The notes beneath the pieces were generated by a model, which saw only the letters and a list, made by a program, of their open reading frames with translations, ran no database searches and was not told where the DNA came from. A program made the position numbers and the translations under genes. Of a DNA stretch of 64,000 bases, positions 8,927 through 16,357 are shown piece by piece. Source of the DNA: Bacteroidaceae bacterium (GTDB lineage: Bacteria > Bacteroidota > Bacteroidia > Bacteroidales > Bacteroidaceae); assembly GCA_900769465.1 (NCBI GenBank), contig CAAGGT010000306.1, positions 67,974 to 131,973 on the forward strand, written 5' to 3'. The stretch's first letter is position 1. Each line of letters starts with the position of its first letter.

Positions 8927-9943
8927 ATGAAAATCCTATTGACCGGTGGTGCAGGTTTCATTGGAAGCCACACCTTGATTGAACTTACCGAGGCAGGCCA
9001 CGAGGCTGTAGTAGTTGACAATCTTGACAACTCATCTCCCATCTCATTGAAGCGCGTTGCCAAAATCATTGGCAAGGAAGTTCCTTTCTACAAGGTAGAT
9101 ATCCGTGACCGCGAAGGTTTGCAGAAGGTGTTCGACGAACACAAGTTCGATGCATGTATCCATTTCGCAGGTCTGAAGGCTGTGGGTGAGAGCTGTGCAA
9201 AGCCACTTGAGTACTACGAAAACAACATGAACGGAACATTCGTGCTTGTTGACGTTATGCGCAAGAACGGTTGCAAGAATATGATTTTCTCATCAAGCGC
9301 CACAGTATATGGCGATCCTGCAATCATCCCAATCACCGAGGAGTGCCCCAAAGGCCACTGCACAAACCCTTACGGACAGACAAAATCTATGCTTGAAGAG
9401 GTGTTGATGGATATCCAGAAGGCAGACAACGAGTGGAACATAGTTCTCTTGCGTTACTTCAACCCAATCGGCGCACACAAGAGCGGTACAATCGGTGAGA
9501 ACCCCAACGGTATCCCCAACAACCTTATGCCATACATCACACAGACAGCTGTGGGCAAGCGTGCCGAGCTTGGTGTGTTCGGTGACGACTATGACACACA
9601 CGATGGCACTGGTGTACGCGACTACATCCACGTTGTTGACCTTGCTCGCGCCCACGTTGCAGCATTGAAGGCAATCGTTGCAAACAAGGGTATAGCAATC
9701 TACAACATCGGTACAGGACACGGATATTCAGTACTTGACGTTGTTAAAGCATTCGAGAAGGCTAATGGCGTTCCCGTTCCCTACGCTATCAAGCCACGCC
9801 GTCCGGGTGACATCGCTACTTGCTACTGCAACCCTGCAAAGGCCGAGGCTGAACTTGGTTGGAAGGCTGAGTTCGGTATTGAGGAGATGTGCCGCGACAG
9901 CTGGAATTGGCAGAAGAACAACCCTAACGGTTTCGAGGAATAA
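8927..9943 (+). CDS. galE: UDP-glucose 4-epimerase
   Basis: 338 residues, the usual GalE length. It interconverts UDP-glucose and UDP-galactose in the cytoplasm using tightly bound NAD. Visible motifs: the Rossmann glycine motif GGAGFIG (7-13), the serine strand SSSATVYG (122-129) with catalytic Ser 124, YGQTK with catalytic Tyr 149 and Lys 153, and the GalE-specific GVRDYIHVVDLA. It is a single-gene unit with its own promoter and terminator. It supplies UDP-galactose for surface polysaccharides and allows galactose use; no Leloir pathway neighbours are present. Confidence 0.97.
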   Translation: MKILLTGGAGFIGSHTLIELTEAGHEAVVVDNLDNSSPISLKRVAKIIGKEVPFYKVDIRDREGLQKVFDEHKFDACIHFAGLKAVGESCAKPLEYYENNMNGTFVLVDVMRKNGCKNMIFSSSATVYGDPAIIPITEECPKGHCTNPYGQTKSMLEEVLMDIQKADNEWNIVLLRYFNPIGAHKSGTIGENPNGIPNNLMPYITQTAVGKRAELGVFGDDYDTHDGTGVRDYIHVVDLARAHVAALKAIVANKGIAIYNIGTGHGYSVLDVVKAFEKANGVPVPYAIKPRRPGDIATCYCNPAKAEAELGWKAEFGIEEMCRDSWNWQKNNPNGFEE

Positions 9944-9958
9944 CGACACAAGATACCT

Positions 9959-9998
9959 CCAACAAAAAAGAGCACCATGTGGTGCTCTTTTTTGTTGG
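9959..9998. terminator. Bidirectional terminator, galE / TlpA-like gene
   Basis: A 19-bp stem of CCAACAAAAAAGAGCACCA with its complement and a minimal loop, between convergent genes. A and T tracts flank the GC-rich core on both sides. Confidence 0.9.
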
Positions 9999-10013
9999 AA
10001 TCACTTAATGAAA

Positions 10014-10604
10014 TTACTCCACAGCCAACATTGAGCTTATCATACCCACCAACGCTGCAAACTCTTCGCTCTTGAACTTGCGGGTGAGCATTACTATTTT
10101 TCCGTCGCGATCAATGAGCACGTTACGTGTAATGCCCGACTCACGAAGGGCATATTTCGCAAAGACATCGGCATTGGTATCCATAGCTATGGGGTAGGTG
10201 GTTCCCACTCCTTCAATAAAAGGCAGGATATCCTCGAGTGTCTCTTCGCGGTCAATACCCACAAGTACAAAATCCTTGTTCTCCTTGTTGGGCAACCATA
10301 TTTCACGCTCAATATGCGGCATCTCTTCGCGGCATATACCGCACCATCCGGCGGTGAACTGCAACATAACAACCTTTCCGCGTTGCTCTGAGAGTGTGAA
10401 AGTTGTACCATCGGTGAGTTGCAAGGTAAAATCGGGAGCAACGTCACCTACCTTTACGATATATTCATTCTCATAAACAACTGGCTCTGATTTTACGTTT
10501 TCAACTACGGATTGTGACACCGGTTGTGCGGCAGATTTCTTGTCACAATTACAAGACGCAAGAAGCGAAATTGCTGCAAACAATACAATAAGATTTCTAT
10601 TCAT
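10014..10604 (-). CDS. TlpA/ResA-type thioredoxin-fold lipoprotein
   Basis: 196 residues. The lipobox LASC (Cys 18) is followed by a Ser/Gln/Val-rich linker and an AhpC/TSA-type thioredoxin domain from about residue 50: GDVAPDFTLQLTDG, then GKVVMLQFTAGWCGIC with the redox pair CGIC, then a cis-Pro region near ITRNVLIDRDGKIV. Family members reduce periplasmic disulfides or help in cytochrome c maturation. As a lipoprotein it should face the periplasm. Many Bacteroidales carry several such paralogues, so the partner cannot be named. It has its own promoter (TATATTTG). Confidence 0.88.
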   Translation of the reverse strand: MNRNLIVLFAAISLLASCNCDKKSAAQPVSQSVVENVKSEPVVYENEYIVKVGDVAPDFTLQLTDGTTFTLSEQRGKVVMLQFTAGWCGICREEMPHIEREIWLPNKENKDFVLVGIDREETLEDILPFIEGVGTTYPIAMDTNADVFAKYALRESGITRNVLIDRDGKIVMLTRKFKSEEFAALVGMISSMLAVE

Positions 10605-10636
10605 AGTAATTTCAAAAATTATTTGTTTATACAGTA

Positions 10637-10644
10637 CAAATATA
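10637..10644 (-). promoter_or_regulatory. -7 element of the TlpA-like gene
   Basis: TATATTTG on the minus strand, 32 bases before the start codon. No good -33 element is seen. Confidence 0.5.
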
Positions 10645-10719
10645 GGACGCTTGAAACAAAAAGAGATATAAATATCGGAGAAAAACGAGATTTTTGTTCA
10701 TTTTTATCACTTGTTTTAA

Positions 10720-10727
10720 TACATTTG
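10720..10727 (+). promoter_or_regulatory. -7-like element abutting the patatin start codon
   Basis: TACATTTG ends four bases before the ATG at 10732. A stop codon (TAA at 10717-10719) closes the frame upstream, so the start cannot move earlier by more than four codons. Confidence 0.4.
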
Positions 10728-10731
10728 CACT

Positions 10732-11586
10732 ATGGAAAAGAAAAAATTCAAGATCACAGAAAAGTCGGGACTCATTCTTGAAGGTGGGGGTATGCGAGGC
10801 ATATTCACCATTGGAGTGCTTGATAATCTTATGGATCGCGGCATACGTTTCCCTTACGTAATAGGTGTAAGCGCGGGCGCCTGCAACGCATTGTCATATA
10901 TGTCCCACCAACGTGGCAGAGCAAAGAGTGCTAACATAGACCTGTTGGTGGAACACGGATATATCGGATTCAAGCATCTGCTCACAAAGGGCAATATAAT
11001 GGATTTCGACTTGCTTTTCCATACATTCCCCGAAAAGATATACCCCTACGACTACGATAGACTGGCAAACAGCACGGAACGTTTTGAAATGGTAACGACA
11101 AGTTGCCGGACCGGAAAAGCCTGTTATTTTGAGGAAAAGAACAACCCGAAGCGTATAATAGAGATTGTAAAGGCATCTAGCAGCCTGCCTTTTGTCTGCC
11201 CCATTGCATATGTCGACGGTGAGCCGATGCTTGATGGCGGAATCTCAGACTCCATACCCGTAGAACGCGCAATGTCATTGGGGTATGACAACAATATGGT
11301 GGTGCTCACGCGCAACATAGGATACCGCAAGCCACAAAAGGCTACAAAAATCCCATTCTTTTTCTACCGTGATTACCCAAAAGCGAAGGAGGCCATACGT
11401 AACCGCAATGCGATGTACAACAGGCAGATGGAGCTGGTTGAATCAATGGAAAACGAGGGAAGGGCAGAGGTGCTGCGCCCTGTGAGGCCTGTTGAAGTGG
11501 ACAGAATGGAACGTAATCCTTCCAAGCTCCTTACACTGTACAAGGAAGGATATGAATTGGCTGCACAAATAGAATTCGAGATATAG
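10732..11586 (+). CDS. Patatin-like phospholipase
   Basis: 284 residues, cytoplasmic (no signal peptide). The complete patatin catalytic set is present: oxyanion loop GGGMRG (about 19-24), nucleophile elbow GVSAG (about 45-49) and the DGG motif (MLDGGISDSIP, near residue 165) giving the Ser-Asp dyad. The first Met after the start lies inside GGGMRG, so the ATG at 10732 is required. The family hydrolyses acyl ester bonds of phospholipids; the bacterial YjjU-like branch, to which the length fits, is poorly characterised. It is convergent with the dihydrouridine synthase gene. Confidence 0.9.
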   Translation: MEKKKFKITEKSGLILEGGGMRGIFTIGVLDNLMDRGIRFPYVIGVSAGACNALSYMSHQRGRAKSANIDLLVEHGYIGFKHLLTKGNIMDFDLLFHTFPEKIYPYDYDRLANSTERFEMVTTSCRTGKACYFEEKNNPKRIIEIVKASSSLPFVCPIAYVDGEPMLDGGISDSIPVERAMSLGYDNNMVVLTRNIGYRKPQKATKIPFFFYRDYPKAKEAIRNRNAMYNRQMELVESMENEGRAEVLRPVRPVEVDRMERNPSKLLTLYKEGYELAAQIEFEI

Positions 11587-11599
11587 TTTTAATTATTTC

Positions 11600-11636
11600 A
11601 AACGAGTCGGCACCGTTGAGTGACAACTCGTTTTTT
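11600..11636 (+). terminator. Terminator of the patatin gene
   Basis: Stem AAACGAGT/ACTCGTTT with an 18-base loop, followed by TTTTTT. It reaches the stop codon of the convergent dus gene. Confidence 0.65.
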
Positions 11637-12565
11637 CAATACGCAGCCAGACCTTCGTTTACGGCAATCATATACTTCTCTATTGTCGTCGATTTTAGAA
11701 TTGCCTTCTTGTTTCGTTTGGGCATATCGGGAAGCAGATAATCCCAATAAGGCTTCATCTTGCTCAAGAACTGCGTGTTGCCCTGCAGACGTAGAGCCAG
11801 TTCCTTATGCATTGCCTCGTGCATCTGCCGCACAAGACGGGTGAGTTCCTTGTTGTCCAGAACATGAGCGTTGCGGTATTCAATACCCAATGCAGGGTTG
11901 GCAAGCAATCCGCGGCCAAGCATCACGCCTTTAAGACCGGGAAAAAGTTGTTCCAAATGGTTTATCTCGGCCAATGTATTAATGTCACCGTTATATATCA
12001 CCGGATGTTTGCAAGCTGTAAAGAAATCGGCAAAAGCCTCAATATCAACAGGTTTTTTATACTGTTCAATACCCAGGCGCGGGTGCATTGTTATGTGGCG
12101 CAGTGGTGCATCGTTTAACAAAGGGAGCAACTCCTTCCACTCACTTTTGCTTTCCCAACCGAGGCGCATCTTTACAGAGAACGATATTTCAGGATGAGAC
12201 GCAACCTCTTTCATAATCTCTGCAACAAGTTCAGGGTGGGGCAGCAATCCGGCTCCGTGCCGTTTACGCGCCTGCAAGGGGAAAGAACAGCCCATATTTA
12301 TATCAACACGCGAATAGCCTTCGCCGGCTAAAAGCTCCAACAAAGGATGCATTTCATCGGGAGTGGCGGCAATTATCTGTGGCACAAGGTTATCCACGCT
12401 ATTGTTCTTACGTTCTATGTCACGCACATCCTTGTTGCGTATCTCGCCGTGTTCGTAACGCAAAAAAGGCGTGTAGTAGCCATCAATTCCTCCAAAGACA
12501 GCATTATGGACATTGCGCCATACAGCCTCGGTGAATCCTTGAAGGGGAGCTGAATATATTTTCAT
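11636..12565 (-). CDS. tRNA-dihydrouridine synthase (Dus family)
   Basis: 309 residues. FMN-dependent reduction of uridine to dihydrouridine in tRNA D-loops. Motifs: APLQGFTEAVWR at the N-terminus, the FMN barrel VPQIIA, the catalytic cysteine strand DINMGCSFP (about 89-97), the substrate motif SVKMRLGW and the phosphate loop GVMLGRGLLANP. The Cys motif reads NMGCSFP where the family usually has NxGCP, a common variant. Which of the Dus branches it belongs to cannot be settled by eye. It reads from a divergent promoter region shared with the membrane protein gene at 12675. Confidence 0.92.
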   Translation of the reverse strand: MKIYSAPLQGFTEAVWRNVHNAVFGGIDGYYTPFLRYEHGEIRNKDVRDIERKNNSVDNLVPQIIAATPDEMHPLLELLAGEGYSRVDINMGCSFPLQARKRHGAGLLPHPELVAEIMKEVASHPEISFSVKMRLGWESKSEWKELLPLLNDAPLRHITMHPRLGIEQYKKPVDIEAFADFFTACKHPVIYNGDINTLAEINHLEQLFPGLKGVMLGRGLLANPALGIEYRNAHVLDNKELTRLVRQMHEAMHKELALRLQGNTQFLSKMKPYWDYLLPDMPKRNKKAILKSTTIEKYMIAVNEGLAAY

Positions 12566-12584
12566 AACTGTGTGTTTTCTTTAG

Positions 12585-12592
12585 CGAATATA
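12585..12592 (-). promoter_or_regulatory. -7 element of dus
   Basis: TATATTCG on the minus strand, 19 bases before the ATG. This is the TAnnTTCG variant seen ahead of several genes in this window. Confidence 0.45.
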
Positions 12593-12635
12593 CACTTTTT
12601 TCATAAAAGGATAGCCATCAACTGAATAAATTCAA

Positions 12636-12643
12636 TAACTTTG
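12636..12643 (+). promoter_or_regulatory. -7 element of the DUF2007-like gene
   Basis: TAACTTTG, 31 bases before the ATG at 12675. Confidence 0.5.
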
Positions 12644-12674
12644 CGTATAGAAGATTCATAAATACAGAACTGAT

Positions 12675-13277
12675 ATGAGAAAAGTAAAGCATTTCCTGGT
12701 GGACTTGATAATCACTATCCTGATAAGCTTACCCTGCGCCTTTATTTGTGATTGGATTGGAAAAAAGGGTATTCTCGACTGGTTGGACATACTGTTTGGA
12801 TTGGCTGGCGTTGCACTCTTGTTGCTAATTGCCTATATATCTTTTTCGCGATGGAAAAAGAAAGCAAAGATTACAAAAATTCTCAACACTATGACCATTG
12901 TGGCAATTACAACCACAGTCATATATGGTATATTTATGCTACTTGAGAAATTATTCCCCGATGCCGACGGTAACAAATTTACCGGCAATTGGGAGCAGTG
13001 GTTCCCTGTGAGCATCTCATTGGCTCTCTTTTTACATATGCAGGAGATGCGTAGCATGCAAAGCTACAAGAACGACAATGACCTTATTGTTGCAGCTGAA
13101 TGCCACACAATAGCCGAGGCTGAAGCCATATGCACAAAACTAGAAGCAAACGGAATAAAATCAATCCTTGTGGAAAAAAGTAGTCCTATGTATTTAGGTA
13201 GTGATAGCGATTCAACCTTTCAAGTACAGGTTATGGACATAGAGTCGGAAAAAGCAAAGGAACTGACAAGACAATAA
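12675..13277 (+). CDS. Four-helix membrane protein with C-terminal DUF2007-like domain
   Basis: 200 residues. Four likely transmembrane helices at about 9-27, 33-55, 72-92 and 108-122, joined by short charged loops (RWKKKAK). The soluble C-terminal part (about 135-200) begins LIVAAECHTIAEAEAICTKL, followed by a segment about accessory ligands and ending QVQVMDIESEKAKEL. That pattern matches DUF2007, a small ferredoxin-like fold called a putative signal-transducing domain. Membrane-anchored DUF2007 proteins are frequent in Bacteroidetes but have no assigned role. It stands alone, upstream of the 108-bp tandem repeats. Confidence 0.7.
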   Translation: MRKVKHFLVDLIITILISLPCAFICDWIGKKGILDWLDILFGLAGVALLLLIAYISFSRWKKKAKITKILNTMTIVAITTTVIYGIFMLLEKLFPDADGNKFTGNWEQWFPVSISLALFLHMQEMRSMQSYKNDNDLIVAAECHTIAEAEAICTKLEANGIKSILVEKSSPMYLGSDSDSTFQVQVMDIESEKAKELTRQ

Positions 13278-13303
13278 CCCAGACAAGGCCGACTTATTTT
13301 GAA

Positions 13304-13539
13304 AAAACTATATTAAACATAAGTATTAAATCTGCATATTTTCAAACTATGGCTAATCTTGCTGTTTAAATGACTTTTCTTTGCAAAACAGACCGATAGA
13401 ACACAAATTTCAAAACTATATTAAACATAAGTATTAAATCTGCAGATTTTCAAACTATGGCTAAGCTTGCTGTTTACATGACTTTTCTTTGCAAAACAGA
13501 CCGATAGAACACAAATTTCAAAACCATATTAAACATAAT
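13304..13539 (+). repeat. 108-bp tandem direct repeat, 2.2 copies
   Basis: Unit 1 is 13304-13411 and unit 2 is 13412-13519. They differ at only three positions (T/G, T/G and A/C). A partial third unit (13520-13539) starts identically with AAAAC and then diverges. No reading frame, tRNA-like fold or CRISPR-type spacing is present. The near identity points to a recent duplication. Confidence 0.92.
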
Positions 13540-13764
13540 ATTTATTATCATTCAATAGGGCTAAAAAAACGGATAGGGGGCTAACTGTTGAATTTTGGTA
13601 TTTATTAGTGGTAATATCAATGTAATAAACATATGGTACGAATTGAATATTACTCATATATAAAAGTTCATTCTGTCAATTATTATGCCTATAATTTTCT
13701 CAATTCAATGAATTATATGTAATTTTGCAGATTGTAGAAAATTTTAATTTATAGAGATATTACT
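13540..13764 (+). promoter_or_regulatory. AT-rich leader with aminotransferase promoter
   Basis: The rest of the 487-base gap is AT-rich and non-coding. A -7 element TAATTTTG lies at 13720-13727, 37 bases before the aminotransferase ATG. Nothing else is recognisable. Confidence 0.45.
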
Positions 13765-14967
13765 ATGCCAGAATTATCGGAAAGAGCTGTTTTGATGCCA
13801 TCGTCGCCAATACGTAAATTGGCGCCATTTGCCAATGATGCAAAGGCACGTGGCTTGAAAGTCTACCATTTGAATATTGGCCAGCCCGACCTTAACTCAC
13901 CCGATGTTGCCATTGAGGCAATTAAGAAATTTGACCAAAAGATACTCGAATATAGCCCAAGCGATGGCTTTCTCTCTTTGCGTGAGAAACTTGTGGAATA
14001 TTACGACCAGTACCAGATTAAACTGAAACCGGACGATATCATTGTTACCTCGGGCGGTTCGGAGGCTGTGCTTTTCGCATTCCTCACTTGCCTGAACCCC
14101 GGAGATGAGATTATTGTGCCCGAGCCGGCCTATGCCAACTATATGGCATTTGCCATTTCGGCGGGCGCTGTGATACGTCCAATACGTTCAAGCATTGACG
14201 AATCGTTTGCATTGCCGCCTATGGAGCGTTTCGAGGAGCTTATCAACGAGCGTACACGTGGTATCCTCATCTGCAACCCCAATAACCCTACAGGTTATCT
14301 CTATACACGCAACGAGATGAATCGCATCCGTGACCTTGTAAAGAAGCACAATCTGTTCCTTTTCTCGGACGAGGTGTACCGTGAATTCATATACACAGGT
14401 TCGCCATATATCTCGGCCTGCCACCTCGAAGGCATTGAGGATAACGTAGTGTTGATTGATTCTGTTTCAAAGCGTTACTCGGAATGTGGTATAAGAATTG
14501 GCGCATTGATTACAAAGAACACCGCAGTACGCCAGGCTGTGATGAAGTTCTGTCAGGCACGCTTGAGCCCACCGTTGCTTGGACAGGTAATTGCCGAAGC
14601 ATCGATTGATGCTCCACGTTCATACACCATAAATACCTATGAACAGTACATTGAGCGCAGGAATTGCCTCGTGGATGAGTTGAACAAATTGCCGGGAGTC
14701 TACTCCCCTATCCCCATGGGCGCCTTCTACACCGTTGCACGCTTGCCTATTGATGACAGCGACAAGTTCTGCGAATGGTGTCTTACCGATTTCAACTATG
14801 AGGGTGAGACAATCATGATGGCACCTGCATCGGGTTTCTACAGCGAAGAGGGATATGGCAAGAATGAGGTGCGTATAGCATACGCCATAGACAAGGCCGA
14901 CCTGAAACGTGCCATCTTCCTTTTGGGTAAAGCACTTGAACAATATCCCGGCCGTATAGAGCCTTAA
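13765..14967 (+). CDS. PLP-dependent class I/II aminotransferase
   Basis: 400 residues, cytoplasmic. Fold-type I aminotransferase: NIGQPDLNSPD (substrate arm, about 37-47), TSGGSEAVLFAFL (cofactor phosphate loop), EPAYANY, CNPNNPTGYLYTR (about 169-181), SDEVYREFIY with the Asp that pairs with the pyridine nitrogen, and DSVSKRYSECGIRIG with the Schiff-base Lys. The sequence is closest in feel to the aspartate/aromatic aminotransferase group found in Bacteroidetes; the amino donor cannot be fixed from sequence alone. It is a single gene between its own promoter and a strong terminator. Confidence 0.93.
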   Translation: MPELSERAVLMPSSPIRKLAPFANDAKARGLKVYHLNIGQPDLNSPDVAIEAIKKFDQKILEYSPSDGFLSLREKLVEYYDQYQIKLKPDDIIVTSGGSEAVLFAFLTCLNPGDEIIVPEPAYANYMAFAISAGAVIRPIRSSIDESFALPPMERFEELINERTRGILICNPNNPTGYLYTRNEMNRIRDLVKKHNLFLFSDEVYREFIYTGSPYISACHLEGIEDNVVLIDSVSKRYSECGIRIGALITKNTAVRQAVMKFCQARLSPPLLGQVIAEASIDAPRSYTINTYEQYIERRNCLVDELNKLPGVYSPIPMGAFYTVARLPIDDSDKFCEWCLTDFNYEGETIMMAPASGFYSEEGYGKNEVRIAYAIDKADLKRAIFLLGKALEQYPGRIEP

Positions 14968-14985
14968 ACACAAGTTTTTAACTAT

Positions 14986-15023
14986 AAAAATATAGGTCGC
15001 TGCATACAGCGACCTATATTTTT
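14986..15023. terminator. Bidirectional terminator
   Basis: A 17-bp perfect stem AAAAATATAGGTCGCTG with its complement and loop CATA, between convergent genes. Confidence 0.9.
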
Positions 15024-15051
15024 ATTTATTGTCTTGCTTCGGGCAACTTGT

Positions 15052-16329
15052 TTACTCTTCACCCATCAAAGACTCCTGCAACTCCTCAAGTTCCTTAACC
15101 TTATCATCCTTGTTGAGGTTATAGTAGCAATTGATTAGGTTTGTCAACCACAAATCAGTCTTGTCGGGGCAATTCACACGGAGTTTCTCCAACAATGGCA
15201 ATGCCTGGTTATAGTAACCATTAAGTATCTCCTTGTCCTTTGCAATCTTCTTCTTGTCTGTGAGCTTTGTAGATGACTGCTCTACACTGTAGAGGTATGC
15301 CTTCTGCAAGTAGCAACGTGCAAGGTTTGAAAGAGCATTGGCGTAATCAGGGTCAACCTCAAGAGTCTTGTTGTACCACTCGATTGCTGTGTCATAATCC
15401 TCTTTCTGGTGTGGGATGTATCCCTTGAGGTACACGAACAATGGATTGTTTGGGTCGCCGGCAATAAGTTCATCGGCCAAAGCTGCAAGCTTGTCACTCT
15501 CATTGCGGCTATCATAGTACTGGATAAGCGACTGGCTGAAGTATGCATCCTCGGGGAAGCGTGCCGCGCCCTCCTTGCAGAGTTCCAACCAAGCAGCTGT
15601 ATCACCAAGCTCAATGCAAGCTACTGTCTTGTAACGGAAAGCGCTAGGTGCCATCTGCGCGTTTGCAAGTGCCATGTCAACGTGTGTGAGAACCTTGGCA
15701 TAGTCCTCCATCTGCATACCGCAGAGTGCCATATTGTATGCTGCAACAGGTACGTTAGTTGTATCCTTTGGCATCACCTCAAGCTTATACAATTTGTCGG
15801 CTGTGTTGATGAACATACCAAAGAGGTCATATGCCTTGTTATACTCCTCGTTGCCATAGTAATATGCACCGGCGTTGTAGAACTGACCGTACTGCTGCAT
15901 ATATGACATCTTGAGGAATTCTGCATAACGTGGCTTTACGCGGCCCTTTGCATCAGGAAGCGCATCATACTCCTCACACTTTTCAAGTTCTTTTCCAAGT
16001 TCATATGTGTAAGAATAGAGTAATTCCTCGTTGTAATCGGCACCCTCGACACGTTTGTTGTTCTCGTTGGCAATCACAGCCTGCTTTGCACTGGCACTTA
16101 CAAACCACACGTATGCATCTTTGTTTACCAAAGAGTTTGCCAATACCGGTTTGAGAGCATTTGATGCACCTATCGGGTCTGTATTCAAATTGATCTCGGC
16201 ATCATTTACAACACCCATAAGAGCCTTGATCTGTCTTTTCTGCTCCTTGAGTTCCTCTTTTGAAAGCTCCTGTGCGAACGCAAAAGTTGCGCCAAGAACC
16301 ATTGCTAAAGATAATACTAATTTTTTCAT
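15052..16329 (-). CDS. Exported TPR-repeat protein
   Basis: 425 residues. The signal peptide ends near TFAFAQ; no lipobox, so periplasmic. Several tetratricopeptide repeats are visible, e.g. AYYYGNEEYNKAYDLFGMFI (about 155-174), VAAYNMALCGMQMEDYAKVL and KEDYDTAIEWYNKTLEVDPD followed by YANALSNLARCYLQKA (about 320-350). TPR proteins are protein-protein scaffolds. The gene begins 28 bp after gyrA stops and shares its strand. From memory, gyrA followed by a TPR protein is a conserved order in Bacteroidales. Its partner is unknown. Confidence 0.88.
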   Translation of the reverse strand: MKKLVLSLAMVLGATFAFAQELSKEELKEQKRQIKALMGVVNDAEINLNTDPIGASNALKPVLANSLVNKDAYVWFVSASAKQAVIANENNKRVEGADYNEELLYSYTYELGKELEKCEEYDALPDAKGRVKPRYAEFLKMSYMQQYGQFYNAGAYYYGNEEYNKAYDLFGMFINTADKLYKLEVMPKDTTNVPVAAYNMALCGMQMEDYAKVLTHVDMALANAQMAPSAFRYKTVACIELGDTAAWLELCKEGAARFPEDAYFSQSLIQYYDSRNESDKLAALADELIAGDPNNPLFVYLKGYIPHQKEDYDTAIEWYNKTLEVDPDYANALSNLARCYLQKAYLYSVEQSSTKLTDKKKIAKDKEILNGYYNQALPLLEKLRVNCPDKTDLWLTNLINCYYNLNKDDKVKELEELQESLMGEE

Positions 16330-16357
16330 ATCAATCCTGTTTAATATTAATGGTTAG

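Noticed and set aside
13304..13539. CRISPR-like array
   Set aside because: Units of 108 bp are contiguous with no variable spacers and no cas genes are near.
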